From: Chiridota heheva
Lineage: Eukaryota > Echinodermata > Holothuroidea > Apodida > Chiridotidae
Assembly (NCBI GenBank): GCA_020152595.1
Contig: JAIGNY010004520.1
Coordinates: forward strand, 1,784,001-1,848,000
Length of the DNA stretch: 64,000 bases
Direction: 5' to 3'
Every line of letters begins with the position of its first letter. Position 1 is the first letter of the stretch. The notes beneath the pieces were generated by a model, which worked only from the letters and a program-made list of their open reading frames with translations, was not told the origin of the DNA and did not search any database. The translations under genes and the position numbers were made by a program. This document shows positions 1 to 11,132 of this stretch, piece after piece.

Positions 1-187
1 TGAGAGTACATGACTCCTCCTAGACGGGACACCGCTGGTATTCAATTTACAGCTGAGCGGACTGCAGCAAGTAGAGTAAAGTGCCTTGCTCAAGGACACA
101 ATGCAACGCTTGCGGTGGGAATCGAACCTGGTACCTTTCGAATACGAGTTGAGCATGACTCCTTAACCACTGAGCCATTGCATACTT
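1..187 (-). mobile_element. tRNA-derived SINE, family A, copy 1 (cut by window edge)
   Basis: On the minus strand a tRNA-like head reads ATGGCTCAGTGGTTAAGGAG (A-box region) and GGTTCGATTCCC (B box, plus 118-129), followed by a body with CCTTGAGCAAGG. It is homologous along its length to 41968-42246 (minus) and more distantly to 51166-51445 (plus). Family name is local to this report. Confidence 0.75.
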
Positions 188-1480
188 GTACAGTATCTGC
201 ATGTTTAGGTCTACTGATACAAAAAATCATTTTCCTTTTTGAAAACAGCGAACTATAAACTTTATGAACAACACAAATCTATGTCAACTGATTATTTGCT
301 GGCAATTTGAACAAGTATTTCATGCAAAGAATTATTTTGTTTTAAATTTACATGTCTAGGTGTTCCCTCAGAAACTTAGACACTTCCTTACATAGACACT
401 TCTTTAAACAGCCACTGTATAATGGAAGTCTAATGATGAAAATGCCACTATTGTAGAAAATATGTGTAAATAAATTACACCACTATCAGGGTTCTAGCTA
501 GAGAAGTTTGAGTGCCAGGCTCCAGTAACAATAAGTGGTGTACTCATGGTGGCCTCCTAGACCCCACTTCCATAAAGAACTTTAAAAAAAGATTTTCATT
601 TTTTTATTTCTCGGAAACTCTTCTCTCAATTCCCACTGTTATTCATCTTGCCCATATTTCAACACAAAATTAGACATAATGGCAGCATCCATGTTACAAC
701 TTCAAAGATGGATAACTTGAGAATGGAATAAGATTTTATGATGGGTTTTTGGTACAACTTTGGTTTATTTTTTAATTCTCTATCATATATTAAGTTCGAA
801 TATTCAACTTCATGTCACCTTTGAGAATTAAGACTACAAAAAAAAGATGAATTAACAATTAGAATTTTAACAGAAATTATGAACTCTTCATAAAATTCAA
901 ATTATAGTAAGATTGAAGCAAATATACAACAAAACAAGAAGTGTCAGAAGGACAGTATGCTCGACTTTTCAAAGTTAGAGAAAGGACTTATCGAGGGAAG
1001 TATATACAGAAATAGGGTAGGAGGGACAGATGATTTCAAATTACTTGAGCTTTAAAAGATGCACTTACATTTTCATTTGCTTTGCTAATTTTTATAACAT
1101 TTTAATACAAGCATCAACATATCCTTCAGTTTTCCTAGGTATTTTAAGACAAAAAAAAGCTCAAGATTACCTCACCCAGCAAGTCAGAAAACAAGTAAAA
1201 GCTAGTAGTTTTTATAGCTTTAACACCTCTTTTAGTTCTATCAATTGAGCAACAAAGAAAGGAGAGGCCTTGACTTGCCAATGTCAATGAAAAAAAGTCA
1301 TTAGGCCCCCCTTTCAACCTGTACCCTCCCCCAATCCCTACACATTCACAAAACTACATCCTGGATTAAAAATTTAAGAAAATATGTGTGTCAAGCAAAG
1401 TTAAGCAGCATGAAAAATGTACAATAAGATTAAAGCAAAATTATGTGAAACAATATTGCTTAACGTATGACAAACTAGAC
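188..1480. other. No recognisable gene; AT-rich sequence with an old dispersed repeat
   Basis: Only short, unconserved open frames occur. The part near 675-800 (TGGCAGCATCCATGT, then GGAATAAG and TCTATCATAT) resembles 48112-48245, so both are probably fragments of the same old repeat. Confidence 0.45.
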
Positions 1481-2185
1481 ATTGGAAACAATACAAATCC
1501 CCTGACCGCTAATACGGCATATTCCAGACTGTCCCGCATTCCATCCCAGCCTGTCCCAAATGTCATCCCACACCTATACTCCATGCAATCACACCTGAAA
1601 ACCAGATACTGAATGTCATTCCACCACTTGCATGACCCACATGCTATCACAACTGAAATCCAGATAACACCCCACCACATGCCATTCCACCCTATTCCAC
1701 ATGCCAACCCACCCTGTTCCACATGCCAACCCACCCTGTTCCACATGCCAACCCATCCTGTTCCACATGCTAACCCACCATGTTCTACATGCCAACCCAC
1801 CCTGTTCCACATGCTAACCCACCCTGTTCCACATGCCAACCCACCCTGTCCCACATGCCAACCCACCCTGTTCCACATGCAAACCCACCCTGTTCCACAT
1901 GCCAACCAATCCTGTTCCACATGTCAACCCACCCTGTTCCACATGCCAACCCACCCTGTTCCACATGCTAGCCCACCCTGTTCCACATGCCAACCCACCC
2001 TGTTCTACTGTACATGCCAACCCACCCTGTTCTACATGGCAACCCACCCTCCTGTCCAACATGCCAATGCATCCTGACCCACATCCCACCCCACCCTGCC
2101 CTACATACAAGTCCACACTGTCCCACATGAAATCCCACCTTCATCCTAATTCCTTCAGCTACTTAATCATCATGTCATCTTCTAT
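1480..2185 (+). repeat. Dispersed repeat M1 containing a 22-bp minisatellite, copy 1
   Basis: From about 1680 to 2060 a 22-bp unit beginning CCACATGCCAACCCACCC repeats about 17 times. The flanks (CCGCTAATAC...ATATTCCAG on the left, CACCTTCATCCTAATTCC on the right) also occur in the same order and orientation around the related, more degenerate array at 46350-47240. The array is therefore part of a larger dispersed repeat. Reading frames through it (Cys-Gln-Pro-Thr-Leu type) come from the repeat and are not genes. Confidence 0.85.
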
Positions 2186-2478
2186 CGAACATTCCATTCC
2201 AGAAGCAACTTTTATTTCATATAAGATGGACATACTTGACCACTGAACAAATCCTTTAATTAAAAGATATTAAGCTGTGTTGAACTAATGACAGTACAAA
2301 TTTTCCCCGCATTATCAAATCTTGAAACTTTAATTAAAGATAACTCAAAAACTACACTAAGCTTTTTCAAAGATTTAAGGAGCATTTGACGTAGAATTTA
2401 ATGTTGTTTCACATATACATGTAAAAACATACTGTATATGCTGCATTCAGTATAGATCTTTAACAAGAAAACTCTTAA

Positions 2479-2936
2479 CATAAATTTGAGCTTGCAGCAG
2501 GCTTGCAACAATCTAACATTTCATGCTTGTGCAAGCATGCTGCATGCTTGTGCAAGCATGCTGCATGCTTGTGCAAGCATGCTGCAAGCTTGTGCAAGCA
2601 TGCTGCAAGCTTGTGCAAGCATGCTGCAAGCTTGTGCAAGCATGTGCAAGCATGCTGTAAGCTTGTGCAAGCATGCTGCAAGCTTGTGCAAGCATGCAGC
2701 AAGCATGCAACAAATGCTGCAAGCATGCTGCAAGCATGCTGCAAGCTTGTGCAAGCATGTGCAAGCATGCTGCAAGCTTGTGCAAGCATGCTGCAAGCTT
2801 GTGCACGCATGCTGCAAGCTTGTGCAAGCATGTTGCAAGCTTGTGCAAGCATGTTGCAAGCTTGTGCAAGCATGCTGCAAGCTTGTGCAAGCTTGTGCAA
2901 GCATGCTGCAAGCTTGTGCAAGCATGCTGCAAACAT
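2479..2936. repeat. 21-bp minisatellite GCAAGCATGCTGCAAGCTTG-T
   Basis: A 21-bp unit made of two half-units, GCAAGCATGCT and GCAAGCTTGT, repeats about 21 times with a few dropped or swapped half-units around 2640-2760. Each half-unit carries a palindrome (GCATGC, AAGCTT). The period is a multiple of 3 and has no stop codon in most frames, so several frames stay open on both strands; these are not treated as genes. Confidence 0.9.
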
Positions 2937-2939
2937 ATT

Positions 2940-3837
2940 TCTGTAAAGGAAATTAAAACACTTTGTCATTAATATAATGATGTACTTTACTGAACCAAAT
3001 CAAACGTACATATACTTGTGAATAGTGTTAGTATAAGCTAAATTTAGATGAAGTAGATAGGGACTTTCCCTAAATATACCATTATGATTCTCTTTAACCT
3101 GCACCAACACTTTATGAAAGGGAATTATATACATAACCTTCCCACAGACTTTGACCTTTGTTCTTAGGAACTGTAAGCCTGTGACTTTAAGATCTTAAAT
3201 TGTTAAAGGTGCCAAAACATGGGATACAGGCTATTGAATGATTACACCCAGGAAATAATTTTTCAAAGGACTGTTAAAAGTATATGAAGATTACATTGGT
3301 TTAAGATCATATGAAGATTACATTGGTTTAAGATCCACTAAAAAAGATGAACAAAGCAAGAAATGACACCAAAATCTGTTAGCAATTGGCCATTAATACT
3401 GTCTTTTGAAAAATTTGTGCTGATATGCAAATTTTGTGTTACTAACGGGACTTAAGTCTCTATTTTCTTGTGTAATTCTATTGTTTTATAACAATCTACC
3501 ATTTCTGTTTGAAAAAGCGAAGAAAATTCTGATGAAGGGGATTTGATCATTACATATACCCCCAACCAATAATCAAGCTGGAGAAGGCATTTCCCTTATT
3601 TTGAAGGTCTAAAATTAAGAGAAGAAATATAAAGAAAATCGAAAGCAGTTTAAAGTGTTTTCCTGTTTATATATCCCTTTTTTTTGATATATTAAAAGAA
3701 TGTCAAACTTTAATTATTCGTAACTTGAAAACTACATACTGTATCTTATATTCAGAGTTTAAAGACTTATCAACTTAGAATTTAATACTCTTTTCAATCT
3801 TTCCAAACTTTTGTACCTGTCCATATAAACCTTTTTT
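2940..3837. other. No recognisable feature
   Basis: AT-rich sequence. The one structure seen is a short direct duplication near 3285-3332 (ATATGAAGATTACATTGGTT twice, about 26 bp apart). Confidence 0.5.
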
Positions 3838-4488
3838 CCTTTGGGGACTGCGGGAAGATATATCCGCCAAATGTAATCGCGCACCTGAGACTACGGGTGG
3901 ATATATCCGCTGATTTGACTTGTTGACTTTAAGCTATTACCGCACTACCCCCACACTTTCTACAGACATGTAAACAAGCCGAATCGTTTAATGAACTGAA
4001 TCTGCGAATATTGATACCAAATTGCATGGGGAATTACATTTAATCATTTTGAGAAATTTTGGAATGAAAAAAGGAAAACGTGTACTGCTAAGGAAGCATT
4101 TTTGCGGATTAAGATAGTAATGATGAAGAATTTCAAGGAGATATTCTGAACGGAATCATTGGAAAGTAATAGTAATTCAGTGAGTGAAACTAATGCTAAC
4201 GTTGGGTTTAGGCCTATACATAATGATAGATAGATAGTTAAGACTTAGGCCTAAATGGAAACAAGAGTAAAGCCTGGAAGAATTGGTAGTGTTTTCACGA
4301 TCTATGTAATGATATACAGGTACTGTACTGTACATGCACATATATACATGTAATTGTGTAATTGAGCACTAGTGGTATGAAATGTATAATAACAGGATAA
4401 TAACATCAACATATAAGAATAAAGGTACTCAAATGTTATGCCATCGTAAAGAGAATTTATTTCTGCATATTTTTACACACAAAGTAAG

Positions 4489-4576
4489 TTTTATCAACAA
4501 CTTAAATTATATCAACAACTTAAGTTATATAAACAACTTTAGTTATATAAACAACTTAGGTTATATCAACAACTAA
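4489..4576 (+). repeat. 18-bp tandem repeat inside the piggyBac-like element
   Basis: About five units of the type ACTTAAGTTATATCAACA lie side by side. The compact element has a single related unit near 59215-59235, so the tandem expansion is specific to this copy. Confidence 0.75.
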
Positions 4577-4604
4577 AGTTTTTACAAATGGTTGAATAAC
4601 AAGA

Positions 4605-7480
4605 ACCAAAAGATTTTGTGGTTCCGATGCTTTTCTTCACACTGATTGATCTTGTATTAACTGTTATGTCATTGCATATTATGAAATATTTGAGATATCG
4701 TGTTTACAAGCTCCTTCAGCAAAATCATATTAAGCCCTGCCCACTATGCATATTAATGAAATTCAATGTTTATAAAATGAACATGTACAAAATAGCTAAA
4801 ATCATAATATGAAACAAAACAGACATGTGATTGTTAAAATATGGGCATTTCAAGATTTTCACATTGGGCCCCACCTACTAATTAACATGTACTGTATGAC
4901 ATCACCAAAAACAATGGGCACTTCTACAGACCATGGACTATCTGTGTACCACATATAGTCCATAGAGCATTTCAATTTGTTTTTATAGTAATCCCCGCCT
5001 ACTCATTAATATGCAAGATATCACCACCAAAAACAATAGGGCACATCTGCAGACCATGGGTGATACAAAATATGACATAAATCCAGTTTACCATTCTAGA
5101 GATACCATGCTAACAAGCTCTTTAAAAAAAATCATGTTAAGCCCCACCCACCATGTATATGGTCATTGGCTTTAGTAATAAACTTAGACATTGAGAGCTC
5201 TGAACTCTGTCCTCTTTAACTCCAAAATTATCCCTCCTGGGCAAATATATTACAAATTATTTAATTTTGAAGTTTCTGTTATAAACATCCTGCCATTCCT
5301 TGTCAATTTACATACTCCATTATCTGAGAACCCATTTATTATCTTTACAATTTTTCATGAATAATCTATTCTGATCCTTCATGGAACTGTGGTTTCTATA
5401 TGGGTCAAGGGGCCATTTCTTGGTCAACATAATGGTTTTGTTTGTTAGTGCCTGATAACTTCCATGATATCAATCACCTTCACTACATTAACTTTATCTG
5501 TTTGATGATATTCATTGGTTAATAATGAGTGTGTTTTAATTCTACTGTATGTACATGTTAATAATGTAAAAATGTTGAATTTCATTCATATGCATAGTGG
5601 GTAGGGCTTGATATGGTTTTGTTGAAAAGAGCTTGTAAACACAGTATCTCAAGAATGGTAAACTCATAATTTGGTACACAGATAGCCCATGGTCTGTAGA
5701 TGTGCAAATTGTTTTTTTTTTTTTTTTTTTTGGGAGTAATATCATATGCAATATAAGTAGGCGGGGCTTAAATTGAAAATATTGAAAAAGTGGTAAATGA
5801 GCTACTGTATATCCATTTTGCATCATATTGAGTATGATAATTTTGTTGGGCGTGACTTAATGTGAAAGTGCTAAATGATGTAAACATCAAAATACCAGAT
5901 TTATGCTATGTCAGGTATACAGATGGGTCATGGCCTGCATATACAGTATGTTCCAATGTTGTGGTAGTGATGTCATGAATATTAATGAGTAGATGGCTAA
6001 GGTGGGGCTTACTGACAAATTCTTGAAATATAATAAATGAGCAACTTTATTTTTTTTTGCATCATACGTGCTATGGCAATGTTGTTATTTATTGTGCAAA
6101 TGCTAATGTTGTCAACATTTGTATTGATCTGCATGGTGGGTATGGCTTTTGAATAAATATCATGGAACAAATATTTCATGATGCAATAACGTGAGTTAAT
6201 ACAAATTTTTCAAATCAATCAGCTTGTGAAAAAACATCAAAACCACAAAACCTTTTGGTTCGGGTTAATATATGAAATGAATATAAAGAGAACATCAACA
6301 CTACAAAAAAAGAGTTTCAGTTTAAATTGTCATTTTCATGCATTACATGCAAAATTATAGGAATATTATTTTAATTACAGAATCATATGACCTTCCTTAA
6401 TAACCCACAGACAGAGAAACCATGTGAAACCGTTTCCACCAAAGGATATCCCCAGGGCTTTATGGCATAAAACACCCACTTTTATCTATCCTGATTTTTT
6501 CTGAAATAAAATGAATTACTTCGCTCAGGTTAGTGCTATGTCACAGTTATTCAACAACCTTCATAATAGCCCCATTTTAAACAAGACACATGAGTTATTA
6601 TTTATTTGGCCTTTCTGAATGGCTATGAAATGTCACTCATCTCATTATGATTTATTTTCATGCCTATTACTGATTGAATGATTGTAGAACTAAATTTGAC
6701 CTTGTATTTATATCATAGAAACTATTTTGAAGAAAAAGTAGGCTCATACATGCACAATAGTTGACAATTTTAACATGCAAGATTGATCGACAGACATACG
6801 GTTGCAATAAATTTATAACTTTTAAAGATTTTCTTTCACATTAACCCCCTCCTCCCAATGATATGCATGAATGACAACACCACCAACAAAGCACATATGA
6901 CCTGTATCCAATGTATTGTCCTTGAGCTACGGTGTTTACAAGCTCTTTTCAGTAAAATCATATTAAGCCCCGCCCACTATGCATGTTAATGAAATTCAGC
7001 GTTGTTCATACCAGCTAACAACATATTTATACCACATATCAAACTAAGCGGAGCTAATTGTTAAAATATGAGCATTTGGAAATTTCAAAATTAAGCCCCC
7101 CCACTCATTAATATGCATGATATCACTACCAAAGCCCTGCCCACTATGCATAATAATGATATTAAACAATTTTATACAATGAACACATACACACTAGCTA
7201 ACAGCATAATTACACTCAATATGAAACAAAAGCAGACATACGGTTGTCCCCACCTACTCATTAATATGCAAGACATCACCACCAAAAACAATAGGGCACA
7301 TCTAAGGACCACAGGCTATCTGTGTACCACATATGACATGAATCCGGTATATCCTTCTTGAGATATTGCGCTTACGAGCTTGCTGTCACAGACGCACATA
7401 CACACATACATACATACACACATGTACATACACATGCCAGCATGTCTACATAGGTTCCTTAGGCTATTAACATCGGAACC
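4605..7480. mobile_element. Nested block of inverted repeats (TIR-type element)
   Basis: The left edge carries AACCAAAAGATTTTGTGG followed by TTCCGATG. Its inverse occurs at 6230-6262 and in part at 7462-7476 (CATCGGAACCAAAA). Inside are several copies, in both orientations, of a segment with TTAAGCCCCGCCCACTATGC and ATGCAAGATATCACCACC (near 4730, 5010, 5150, 5590 inverted, 6960, 7090, 7140 and 7260). The compact piggyBac-like element lacks the block, so it is a later insertion or set of insertions. No protein is recognisable in it. Confidence 0.6.
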
Positions 7481-7764
7481 AAAAATGGTAAAATTATTAA
7501 ATATTGGCTAGATTTGCATAAATTTGCATTTTTTATTAAACTATCCTTACTATGGGTATGTATTATTGAATTGAGTTATTTCTTGTATAATTTTAAAATG
7601 CTGTTTGTTCTGAACAAACTTAGTATGCAACAATTTTTCATAAAGTCTGTAATTTGCTATAATTTTATTTCCAAAATATAGTTTTCAAATTTCATTTTTT
7701 CTTTAAAAGACCCCAGTCCCCAACAGAAAGATTCCAAAATTATATTCAGTCCCAAAAGGGTTAA

Positions 7765-8106
7765 CATCCACTGACCTACAGTAAACATGAGATTGTTTTG
7801 AAAATTGTGATGGAAAACCCCAGTATTTGTGGTATTACATGTACAGTACAGCAAAAATCTGCTTTATTTTGCCTAAGCTCATTTTGCACAAAAATCACAT
7901 CTTCTGGTTTAAGATTTAAATCTAAAATAACATATTTTTAAATATTCTGTATTTAATCTCAGAATAAACAGATAAAAACAGTATAATATTCATAATTGAT
8001 GAATAACAGACCAAGATTCATATATTGCGATTTACCGCTAATTCGGGGATTCCCCCGCCATGATTAATTCCACTGATATACAATGCATACAGTACATGAA
8101 CCTCTG
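7765..8106. other. No recognisable feature
   Basis: AT-rich spacer between the piggyBac-like element and a SINE; nothing conserved is visible. Confidence 0.5.
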
Positions 8107-8380
8107 TCTACCTACTGTGGTGTAGCGGTTATCATACCTGTCTACAGACCAAAAGGCCCTGGGTTCAAGCCTGGGTTGGGTAGACACGCCAGTGTACCAA
8201 AACTGGTTATCAAAGGCCGTGGACATTGACTTGGTTGTCGATGTTATGTCTGTCCGTACATCGTACCTGTGTTCTCGTCCGGGTCGTATTAAGCGTTTCG
8301 TGATAGCATTGTTACCATCATAACCGAATACGCAGGCGACGACCCTGTCATTGTAATTGTGTGTTCACTCGTCGTCGTCG
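8107..8380 (+). mobile_element. tRNA-derived SINE, family U, copy 1
   Basis: The tRNA-like head begins TCTACCTACTGTGGTGTAGC and includes the B-box-like GGGTTCAAGCC; GGGTAGAC closes a 7-bp acceptor-like stem with TCTACCT. The body (GGCCGTGGACATTGACTTGG, TCCGGGTCGTATTAAGCG) recurs at 13741-13942, 30127-30345 (minus), 40890-41163 and, degraded, 51550-51712 (minus). It ends in CACTCGTCGTCG. Amino-acid strings across copies come from the repeat, not a gene. Confidence 0.85.
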
Positions 8381-9164
8381 GCGACATGAACCTCACCAGT
8401 TTGTTAATTTTTGGGTCTATTATTCCACAAAAATGTGCGCAAATTTTCCTACCGTAAATCCTCTGCAACAAAAGTATGGTGAAATGTGAAATGAAATTTA
8501 TACTGTAATTTATAGACCTGAATTTCTAAAATGCATTTGAGAACCAAAAGGGAACAGAGCTAAAAACTTGGGTGGAGAAGTCATACTAGTCTAAGCCTAA
8601 AAGTGGCTTAAACTTCGTGATCAGTGCAGATTGACACAAGTCAGGTTTTCTGTACGACATAAGATTTGGCAATTTTGTCAAAATTCTTGCAAATTTTCAG
8701 TGAAATAAATTTTACACCCATCCTCTCCAAAACGCAGTACCGGTATTGATTCATAAGCAAAGTACTGTTCCTATTTGAGCCATGTACTGTAAATCATTTT
8801 ATACTCTTATTTTCAGTAATAAAATAAAATTTTATCAAATCTCTGCCCAAAGATGTCCATCAAATTTGGACCTTGGATTGCAAGGAAATTAGCCTTTTTC
8901 CAAATTTACTTTGCTATTTGGTTGCATGTTCACTGCTTTCACAAATGGAACAGTAGTTAGTTATCAGTGCATATTTCGTGCATGCTCGAACAAAATCCGG
9001 ATGCTCTGTCGCGCAAGCATGTACCCTTAACTGTGTGAGCATTCTCAGGTAAAGTCAAACATCCAAAGAAGAATGCAGGCCTTGCGTTTCAATGCGTTAT
9101 TGGGTTTAGATATTTTGAATGACGTGCATCATTTATGGCTCATCTTCTACTTTTAAAAGGAAAA
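8381..9164. other. No recognisable feature
   Basis: Mixed-composition sequence with no conserved open frame and no repeat match seen elsewhere in the window. Confidence 0.45.
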
Positions 9165-9345
9165 TTTCATGTTCCATCTGATTCCAAGTCTATGGTTGCC
9201 TGTGGTTGCCTTTATAATCCAGTATAGTGCTAGGATGAAGAGGAATCCTCACATTGCACATCCTTGCCTGACTCCCGTGTTGATAATGAACCAGTCTGAT
9301 AATTTACCATCAAAATTTACTGGAATCAGGATTAAGGTGCACCTG
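9165..9345 (-). pseudogene. RTE-like LINE fragment: reverse transcriptase, GVRQGC motif
   Basis: The minus strand reads FDGKLSDWF, then INTGVRQGCAM, a stop, and GFLFILALYWIIKATT and GIRWN. GVRQGC followed by a hydrophobic LFxLxxDW-type stretch is reverse transcriptase motif 4 of RTE-like elements. It continues the same element as 12235-12505 and 12620-13000; an L2-like LINE now separates them. It is disrupted by a stop and has no catalytic YADD segment. Confidence 0.65.
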
Positions 9346-9620
9346 ACAGGCAGCACACTGTTTTTGCTCTCACATTTCCACTAATTTTCACTAGTTTTAA
9401 CCATTGCCGTTGTTTTGAAAATTGGCATATTTGAACTTTGTGTATGTGTTACTACATAATGGTTTACATTTTTCGAAAAGGATGTCTTATTTTGGATTTA
9501 TGAAGATTTTAGTTCTATGCTCTGCAATATATTTGAATATCTATTCTCTACAAGCAATAAGCTGTCAATCAAATACCATGTGCAGTGAGATTAAAGGAAA
9601 ATCAATAATCAAGTACACAA

Positions 9621-11130
9621 GTGACCATGCTTATCTACTTAAGCAAACCTTCCAGCCCAAAACAAAAGCTTTCAGCAAAGGTGCTACAGATGGTTAGGTT
9701 GCAAGGAATAGCAAGACAAAAGCCAACAAGGGGAAGCAAACAAGGAGGCTGTAGAAAGCAAAGGCCAATTAAGGTGATCAATGAAGTATTTGACAGGAAT
9801 TTTCATCCTGCAGGAAAACGAAAGTGTAACCTGGATAACCTTACAGTGATTCATCCACACAATAATAAACCTATGCTAAAAGCAGTATTATGGAATGCCA
9901 AATCTGTAAAGAATAAAACCGAAGAAATCACAGACGTCATAATTAATGATGATTTAGATATAATTTTTATCACAGAGTAAAATCTGTTGGAGATGAAGGT
10001 AAAATAGCTGATTTAACTCCCCAAAGATACAAACTTAACAAGCTGTCACGAACAAAAGGTGCAGGTGGAGGTATTGTTATTATATCTAAGCAAAACCTCC
10101 AAATCAATATTTGTTTGATGTCGATTGAATTACCCTCATTTGAAATATTGGAATTAGAAATTACTGCAGGTAGTATATCTGTACGATCAGTTTGCATTTA
10201 CAGACCACCCCCATTAAAATCAAATGGCTTTTCAACATCGCAATTTCTAGATGATTTTTCAGTATAACTTGAGACTTTTAGCACCAAAAAGGGTCCACTA
10301 ATGATACTTGGTGATTTTAATACTCATTTTGATGATCAAGGAAAACCTGAAGTCAAGAAGTGCTTAAAGTCTCTGCTAGCGAATAGGCTTGTACAACATG
10401 TGAACCAAGTTACCCATCAGAAAGGTCATACATTGGATTGGATCATAACTAGAGAAAGTGATTCCTTTTTAAGTAACGTAAAGATTGAGGATCGTCAGAT
10501 GTCTGATCATTTCTGGATAACTTTCACGTTAAATCTTGCCAGATCTTTACCACTAATGACAACAGTGACATGTCGTAATATCAAAGGCATATCGCAAGAT
10601 AAATTTAGAAATGACATATTGGAATCTGAACTTCTAAAGAACCCTCCATCTATACTTGATGATCTCACTGAGTTATACCACGCCACTTTAACGGAACTAC
10701 TTGACAAGCATGCCCCATCAGTTGAAAGGCATATACATGTCAAACCTAATTCACCCTGGTATAATGATGACATACATAAGTTGAAATTACTGAGAAGAAG
10801 AACAGAACGAAAATGGAGGATTTCCGGCCTTAAGGTCCATCGTCAAATTTACAAACGAGCAAGAAAGGATGTGCAGAATGAAATTAAGCAGGCCAAAGCA
10901 AAATATTACCAAGAAGCAATACTTTCAAAAATAAACAACCCCAAAGCACTTTGGACACAAATGTTTAAGCTATTAGGCAAAACTGAAGAGAAGTTACTTC
11001 CTACAGCAGCAAATGATGAAATATTAGCAGAATCTTTCAAGCAATACTTCTCAAGCAAAATTGAAAACATAAGGAAAGCACTTATCTCTGACAATAGTCG
11101 CCCTCAACTTGACCAAAGATCTGACCAAAT
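9621..11130 (+). pseudogene. L2-like LINE endonuclease region and linker (broken)
   Basis: Encodes an apurinic/apyrimidinic-type endonuclease that would nick the target DNA. Visible: LKAVLWNAKSVKNKTEEI (domain start), DIIFITE followed by a stop at 9978-9980 where family members continue with a Trp-Leu type motif, YRPPPLKSNG, an in-frame stop at 10264-10266, ILGDFNTHFD (catalytic Asp/Asn), and QMSDHFWI (catalytic SDH). A basic linker (SPWYNDDIHKLKLLRRRTER) follows, then KALWTQMFKLLG leading to the reverse transcriptase, which is cut off near 11130. Confidence 0.8.
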
Positions 11131-11132
11131 GA

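Larger units (their letters stand above)
3838..7760 (+). mobile_element. piggyBac-like element, expanded by a nested insertion
   Basis: The left end CCTTTGGGGACTG and right end CAGTCCCAAAAGGG are inverted repeats, and TTAA (7761-7764), the piggyBac target site, follows the right end. The left flank is TTTT rather than TTAA, so it has decayed. The outer parts (3838-4610 and 7485-7760) align with the compact element at 58530-59528 along nearly its whole length. Around 4070-4190 there are traces of a coding region: a start like MKKGKRV and an acidic Asp/Ser/Glu stretch, as at the N-terminus of piggyBac transposases, broken by stops. About 2.9 kb of other repeats is inserted after 4610. Confidence 0.75.

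Noticed and set aside
1441-2246. Cys/Pro/His-rich and Gly/Trp-rich frames on both strands
   Set aside because: 22-bp minisatellite read in several frames.
2475-2972. Five overlapping frames of 99-164 codons, Cys/Lys/His/Ala-rich
   Set aside because: Product of a stop-free 21-bp tandem repeat on both strands; no evidence that any is expressed.
7380-7440. CACATACATACACACATGTACATACACATG run as a possible regulatory tract
   Set aside because: Simple CA/TA-rich microsatellite inside a repeat block; nothing supports regulation.
8038-8226. Similar short peptides (TGVSTQPRLEPRA) in several places suggested a small gene family
   Set aside because: They are the inverse translation of SINE family U copies.
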